Positions 60,142 to 64,000 of a stretch of 64,000 bases of DNA are shown piece by piece. Below the pieces are notes generated by a model. The model did no database searches and had not been told where the DNA came from. It saw only the letters and a program-made list of their open reading frames with translations. The stretch comes from Cytobacillus oceanisediminis (GTDB lineage Bacteria > Bacillota > Bacilli > Bacillales > Cytobacillaceae), in contig NZ_CP065511.1 of assembly GCF_022811925.1 (NCBI RefSeq), positions 923,501 to 987,500 of the forward strand, read 5' to 3'. Made by a program: the position numbers and the translations under genes. Every line of letters starts with the position of its first letter. Position 1 is the first letter of the stretch.

Positions 60142-60891
60142 ATGAAAAGCAAAACAGGGGTATTACTAGGGCGTTTAATGCGCAACATTATGCGCAGTCC
60201 GGATACAATTATCACGGTGGCGATTACGCCGATTATGATGCTGCTGCTGTTTGTCTACGTATTTGGCGGCGCCATAGAGACAGGCACGGACAACTACGTC
60301 AATTATTTATTGCCGGGAATCTTGCTGATGGCCATCGCATCCGGCGTTGCTTACACTTCCGTGCGGCTGTTTTCGGATGTTAAGAGCGGGCTGATGGCGC
60401 GTTTCATTACCATGCCCATCAAGCGCTCGTCGGTATTGTGGGCTCACGTGCTGACCTCGCTTGTTTCCAATGCGCTTACTATCATGGTGGTTATCCTCGT
60501 TGCGCTCTTAATGGGCTTCCGTTCCAGCGCTAATATCCTGGATTGGCTCGCGGTAGCAGGGATACTCGGGCTGTTTACGCTGGCGCTGACATGGCTGGCG
60601 GTCATTCCCGGATTGAAAGCGGGGTCTATGGAAGGGGCTACAGCCTACTCGTACCCGCTGATTTTCCTGCCGTTTATCAGTTCGGCCTTTGTTCCCACCG
60701 ATACCATGCCTAAAATAGTCCGTGCGTTCGCTGAGAACCAGCCTGTGACTTCAATCGTGGATGCGATCCGCGCCCTCTTGTATGAAGGGTCTGTTGGCAG
60801 CGGCATCTGGATCGCGCTTGCCTGGTGCGTCGGCATCATGGTCATCTCTTACTTCTTCGCCGTTAAAGAATTCAAACGCCAGTTAGGGTAA
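60142..60891 (+). CDS. ABC-2 type permease
   Basis: A 249-residue permease with six helices (TIITVAITPIMMLLLFVYVFG, YLLPGILLMAIASGVAYTS, LTIMVVILVALLMGF, LGLFTLALTWLAVIPG and others) and NQPVTSIVDAIRALL, typical DrrB-like. Starts immediately after the ATPase stop codon; forms the exporter with it. Confidence 0.92.
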   Translation: MKSKTGVLLGRLMRNIMRSPDTIITVAITPIMMLLLFVYVFGGAIETGTDNYVNYLLPGILLMAIASGVAYTSVRLFSDVKSGLMARFITMPIKRSSVLWAHVLTSLVSNALTIMVVILVALLMGFRSSANILDWLAVAGILGLFTLALTWLAVIPGLKAGSMEGATAYSYPLIFLPFISSAFVPTDTMPKIVRAFAENQPVTSIVDAIRALLYEGSVGSGIWIALAWCVGIMVISYFFAVKEFKRQLG

Positions 60892-60969
60892 GTACACCAT
60901 TATAGGATTAACGGAATCATAGCCCTGCAGGACACCTTTGGGTAAAGGTTAATAAAGCATGCAAATAAT

Positions 60970-61003
60970 GAAAAAGGTGAATCTGCAGTGGATTCACCTT
61001 TTT
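60970..61003. terminator. Bidirectional terminator
   Basis: AAAAAGGTGAATC and GATTCACCTTTTT form a 13-bp stem between convergent permease and SGNH genes. Confidence 0.88.
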
Positions 61004-61004
61004 C

Positions 61005-61775
61005 TTATTGTATGATACTTTTTTTAATGACAAGTGACATGCTTTCAGCTATTTGCTGATAAGTAGCATCATTCGGATGGAAGACGTCACTGGAAAGATC
61101 GCGTTTGGCATCCGTGACCAGATTGAAAGTATCCACTACTTGAACTCTGTATTTCAAGCCTAGTGTACGGGCAGACTCATTCCATTTTTGGATGATGGAA
61201 TCAAATGAATCCCCGTTGGGCGATTGCTTGAATGGATTATAAAGCCCCATATAGAGTATGACTGCATTCGGATTACTTTCACGAATGTTTTTAAACGTCT
61301 TTTCCAAATTGGGAATTTCGGTCTCCACGATGCCAAGGGCGGTTTCTTCAGAATATTTTTTTAGGATCTCTCCGCTATTAAATAGGTTATTTCCCCCTAT
61401 TGTGATAGTAATGATTTTGGCATCTTTAAGAGATCTCTTGACTTCCTTTTGTTCTAACTGGACCAGCAAATCTTCAATCCTTGCACCTCTTACACCCAGG
61501 TTTTGGAAACGTTCAACAGTATTATTTTCTTTAAGTTCATTTCCAACCAGCGGGACAAAACCTTCTCCCTTTGATGAGCCGACACCCCTGGTTAATGAAT
61601 CTCCGAGTGCGATATATGTATCACCAGGTGTGACAGGAACTTCCTCTGATTTTGCTAATATTTCCGCTTGAGGCGGGCTGGTAACATCCATATAGGCACT
61701 GGCAAGGCCATACCCAAAAAGAACTGTCAGCGCAAGGGATAAGGTGAAAAATAACGGCCACATCCATTTTTTCAT
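61005..61775 (-). CDS. SGNH/GDSL-type hydrolase, membrane-anchored or secreted
   Basis: A 256-residue protein with an N-terminal hydrophobic segment (WPLFFTLSLALTVLFGYGLASAYM), then SGNH blocks: YIALGDSLTRG (Ser), GVRGARI (Gly), TIGGNNLF (Asn) and DVFHPND (Asp, His). An esterase or lipase acting outside the cytoplasm is likely. ATG on the minus strand follows AGGAGAGGTC. Single gene. Confidence 0.87.
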   Translation of the reverse strand: MKKWMWPLFFTLSLALTVLFGYGLASAYMDVTSPPQAEILAKSEEVPVTPGDTYIALGDSLTRGVGSSKGEGFVPLVGNELKENNTVERFQNLGVRGARIEDLLVQLEQKEVKRSLKDAKIITITIGGNNLFNSGEILKKYSEETALGIVETEIPNLEKTFKNIRESNPNAVILYMGLYNPFKQSPNGDSFDSIIQKWNESARTLGLKYRVQVVDTFNLVTDAKRDLSSDVFHPNDATYQQIAESMSLVIKKSIIQ

Positions 61776-61882
61776 CGTTTGACCTCTCCTTCTAATGTAA
61801 TTGTATCTAAATTTTTCTCAAATTGAGTATTTAAAAGAGTCATTGTTCGAAGATTTAGTTAGAATAGAAAAAGGGTGATGCT

Positions 61883-62809
61883 ATGAGCTTAAAGCCGACA
61901 GTTCTATTGGAAAATGCAACGAAAATCATTGGAAAGAAAACGATTATTGATAATATATCATTTGAAATTTATCCAGGAGAAGTATTTGGGTTCCTGGGCC
62001 CTAATGGCGCCGGGAAAACCACCACGATCCGGATGCTCGTCGGGCTCATTAAGCCAACGTCCGGAAAGATTCACATCTGCGGTTTTGATGTAAGAAAGCA
62101 ATTCGTTCAGGCGATGCAGCGCCTTGGTTCTATCGTCGAAAATCCCGAGCTGTATAAGTATTTGAGCGGCCGCGAAAACCTGCAGATGTTTGCGCGAATG
62201 CTGCCTGATGTGGATGAAGAACGGATACAGGAAGTCATTGATCTGGTTGATCTGACCGCTAGAATTGATGATCAGGTTCGGACCTATTCATTAGGAATGC
62301 GTCAGCGTCTTGGTATTACACAAGCATTGTTAGGCCGCCCGGATGTGCTTATATTGGATGAGCCTACGAATGGCTTGGACCCGATGGGAATAAAAGACCT
62401 TCGAACATTTATCAGGAAGCTGGTCGATGATACGGGCCTTTCGGTGCTCGTATCCAGTCATATTTTAAGTGAAATCGAATTGCTGGCGGATCGTGTGGCT
62501 ATTATGAGCCATGGGAAAATCGTGAAGGTCGGCAGCGTAAGCGATTTAGTTGGTGCACTGTCATCTGGTGTGGATTGGAGAGTCAGTGATTCTGCTCGTG
62601 CACTTGCTATTTTACAAGAATCCCAGTATGTCCAGGCTGCAGAACTATACGATGACCATACTATACACACTCTTATGGATGAAAGCAAAACCTCAATTCT
62701 GAATGAGGCTTTAATGAAGGCGGGTATTGAGGTATGGACGATCGAAAGGAAAGTGCAGACATTGGAGGACCTATTCATCAGTTTGACAGGAGGCGATCAT
62801 ATTGTCTAA
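61883..62809 (+). CDS. ABC transporter ATP-binding protein (YhcH/BcrA-like)
   Basis: A 308-residue ATPase: Walker A GPNGAGKTTT, YSLGMRQRLG signature, Walker B VLILDEPTNGLDPMG and SSHILSEIELLADRV, followed by the C-terminal extension of BcrA-type exporters. Overlaps the permease start by eight bases. Likely exports peptide antibiotics or lipids; arrangement resembles B. subtilis yhcH-yhcI. Confidence 0.9.
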   Translation: MSLKPTVLLENATKIIGKKTIIDNISFEIYPGEVFGFLGPNGAGKTTTIRMLVGLIKPTSGKIHICGFDVRKQFVQAMQRLGSIVENPELYKYLSGRENLQMFARMLPDVDEERIQEVIDLVDLTARIDDQVRTYSLGMRQRLGITQALLGRPDVLILDEPTNGLDPMGIKDLRTFIRKLVDDTGLSVLVSSHILSEIELLADRVAIMSHGKIVKVGSVSDLVGALSSGVDWRVSDSARALAILQESQYVQAAELYDDHTIHTLMDESKTSILNEALMKAGIEVWTIERKVQTLEDLFISLTGGDHIV

Positions 62810-63800
62810 TCCGAATATGGTTGGACTGATTCGTAATGAAGTGATGAAAATTGCTTCCAAAAAACGCCTGGCGGTTGTCAGCGTTATATTAGTCATTCTG
62901 GTCTCGATGTTTACATATGCACAGTACCGGGAGATACAGGAGAAAATAGAAAAGCAGGGCACTCTGGACTGGCGGGTGGAGCTTCAGCAGGAGATTGTCG
63001 ACCGGCAAAATCGGCTCGCATCGAGTGGAATCCAGGACGAGTTCAGACAGTTCCTTGAATTTGATCTGAAGCAAAAGCAGTACTATCTGGACAACGATAT
63101 CAACCCAAACTATCCTGGAGCCCCTACGTTTATCCGCATCTTTTTCTCACAGGGAGTCACACTTGTCCTGCCTTTATTCATTATTATTATAATGGCTGAT
63201 ATTGTGAGCGGGGAATATAATGATGGCACCATCAAAACATTACTGTCCCGGCCGGTTAAACGATGGAGAATCCTGATGGCTAAATGGCTGACGGTTTTGC
63301 TGTATACCTCCATGCTGATGGCGGCAACCGTGATTGTTTGTTATGGGGTTTCAGGAATCGTGCTCGGATATGATGGATGGACCGCCCCAATTTTGACCGG
63401 ATTTCAAGCTTCTGCATCTGGTGAATTTTCAACGGAATACATCCATACTCTGCCGATGTGGGAATACTTGCTGATGTCAGTTGGACTTGCCTGGGTAGTA
63501 ACAGCGGTTGTTGGAACCATAAGCCTCATGATATCAGTTCTAGTCAAAAATACAGCGACTGGAATAGGGGCGATGATGGCCGTGTTAATCGCAGGCACTC
63601 TGCTATCTTCTATCGGTTCGAGCTGGACGAGTTCCAAGTATTTAGTGAACTTGAACTTTGATCTGATTAACTATTTAGAAGGCCAGGCTCCGCCGATTGA
63701 AGGGATGTCCCTGCCGTTTTCGCTGACCGTTCTCGGGGTTTGGACGGCCGCCTGCCTGGCTGTGGCGTTTTGGAATTTTACTCAGAAGGATATGTATTAA
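62802..63800 (+). CDS. ABC-2 type permease (YhcI-like)
   Basis: A 332-residue permease: one N-terminal helix (LAVVSVILVILVSMFTYAQY), a large extracytoplasmic segment (residues about 45-105), then helices FFSQGVTLVLPLFIIIIMADIVSGEYNDG, TVLLYTSMLMAATVIVCYGVSG and more. DIVSGEYNDGTIKTLLSRPVKR is the ABC-2 hallmark. TTG start at 62802 follows GGAGG and overlaps the ATPase gene. Confidence 0.9.
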   Translation: MSNPNMVGLIRNEVMKIASKKRLAVVSVILVILVSMFTYAQYREIQEKIEKQGTLDWRVELQQEIVDRQNRLASSGIQDEFRQFLEFDLKQKQYYLDNDINPNYPGAPTFIRIFFSQGVTLVLPLFIIIIMADIVSGEYNDGTIKTLLSRPVKRWRILMAKWLTVLLYTSMLMAATVIVCYGVSGIVLGYDGWTAPILTGFQASASGEFSTEYIHTLPMWEYLLMSVGLAWVVTAVVGTISLMISVLVKNTATGIGAMMAVLIAGTLLSSIGSSWTSSKYLVNLNFDLINYLEGQAPPIEGMSLPFSLTVLGVWTAACLAVAFWNFTQKDMY

Positions 63801-63918
63801 GAGGGTCATTTTTCAAGGCTAATCTTACCAATATTTAGAGTTCAGAAATAATTGATTGACAATTGGATGAATTTAAATTATTATCGCTTTAAATAATTAA
63901 AAAGTTGAATATTTTTCT

Positions 63919-64000
63919 TCTTATCCAGAGAGGTGGAGGGACTGGCCCTTTGAAGCCTCGGCAGCAGGTTCTGATGAATACTGTGCCAATTCCAGCAAGC
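63919..64000 (+). ncRNA. SAM-I (S-box) riboswitch, cut by window end
   Basis: CTTATCCAGAGAGGTGGAGG, GACTGGCCCTTTGAAGCC, CGGCAGC and GTGCCAATTCCAGCAAG match the S-box aptamer consensus (P1 5' side, P2 with kink-turn, P3 region and the GTGC-AATTCC-GC segment). It binds S-adenosylmethionine and stops transcription of methionine or cysteine genes; the controlled gene lies beyond the window. Confidence 0.93.

Overview
The window looks like a chromosomal segment of a low-GC, spore-former-type Bacillaceae (Bacillus, Cytobacillus or Peribacillus-like). Supporting genes are aprX-type protease, paiA-paiB, a Fur-controlled iron ABC operon, trmL, helD-like helicase, yhcH-yhcI-type ABC genes, fosB (a bacillithiol-linked resistance enzyme) and a SAM-I riboswitch cut by the right edge. 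No rRNA or tRNA gene was recognised.

Layout. (1) 1-1.3 kb: end of a peptidoglycan-binding protein. (2) About 1.4-15.1 kb: left cassette region. A frameshifted tyrosine recombinase comes first, followed by small unrelated genes (secreted protein, RmlD-like reductase, AraC regulator, DinB, WYL/DJ-1, GNATs, FabH-like, CoaB-like, MOSC), each separated by copies of one dispersed repeat. (3) About 15.2-29.7 kb: conventional chromosome without that repeat (VOC, NUDIX, hydrolase, HelD, MFS exporter, DHODH-like membrane protein, Fur box plus iron ABC operon, MarR, paiAB, trmL). (4) About 29.7-58.3 kb: right cassette region with the same repeat between small genes (HxlR and oxidoreductase, FosB, GNATs, AprX, DUF3231 proteins, beta-lactamase-like hydrolase, Crp/Fnr, DoxX, isochorismatase, Lrp, DinBs, chloramphenicol acetyltransferase and others). 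(5) 58.3-64 kb: PadR/DUF1048/ABC operon, SGNH hydrolase, yhcHI-like ABC genes and an S-box leader.

The main finding is the repeat. A full copy has box A (core CTAAAGGGTGC, then about TTCAAGAT) just after a gene's stop, a hairpin terminator (AGCTGCC/GGCGGCT plus T-run), then box B (core TTGAACTAAAGGGGCAG, then about TTAGTTGAATAAG) just before the next gene's promoter. About 40 complete, partial or degenerate copies are visible. Outer parts of box A can pair with outer parts of box B, and inner parts with inner parts, around the central hairpin, so the whole element could fold like an integron attC site. Each box is also a dyad of the kind bound by tyrosine recombinases. Together with the adjacent recombinase, mixed cargo (including two antibiotic-resistance genes), paralogous cargo in separate units and broken gene ends next to repeats, this suggests an integron-like cassette system in a Gram-positive chromosome. 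That function is inferred, not shown.

All three IS110-superfamily elements sit inside copies of this repeat: one in box A (11915-13536) and two IS1111-like copies in box B (38438-40207 and 45963-47769). An apparently unoccupied version of the last target is present at 30301-30347. The two IS1111-like copies share a structured region downstream of the transposase, a candidate guide (seek/bridge) RNA. Many cargo genes are decayed by single indels, so the array appears to be both accumulating and eroding genes.
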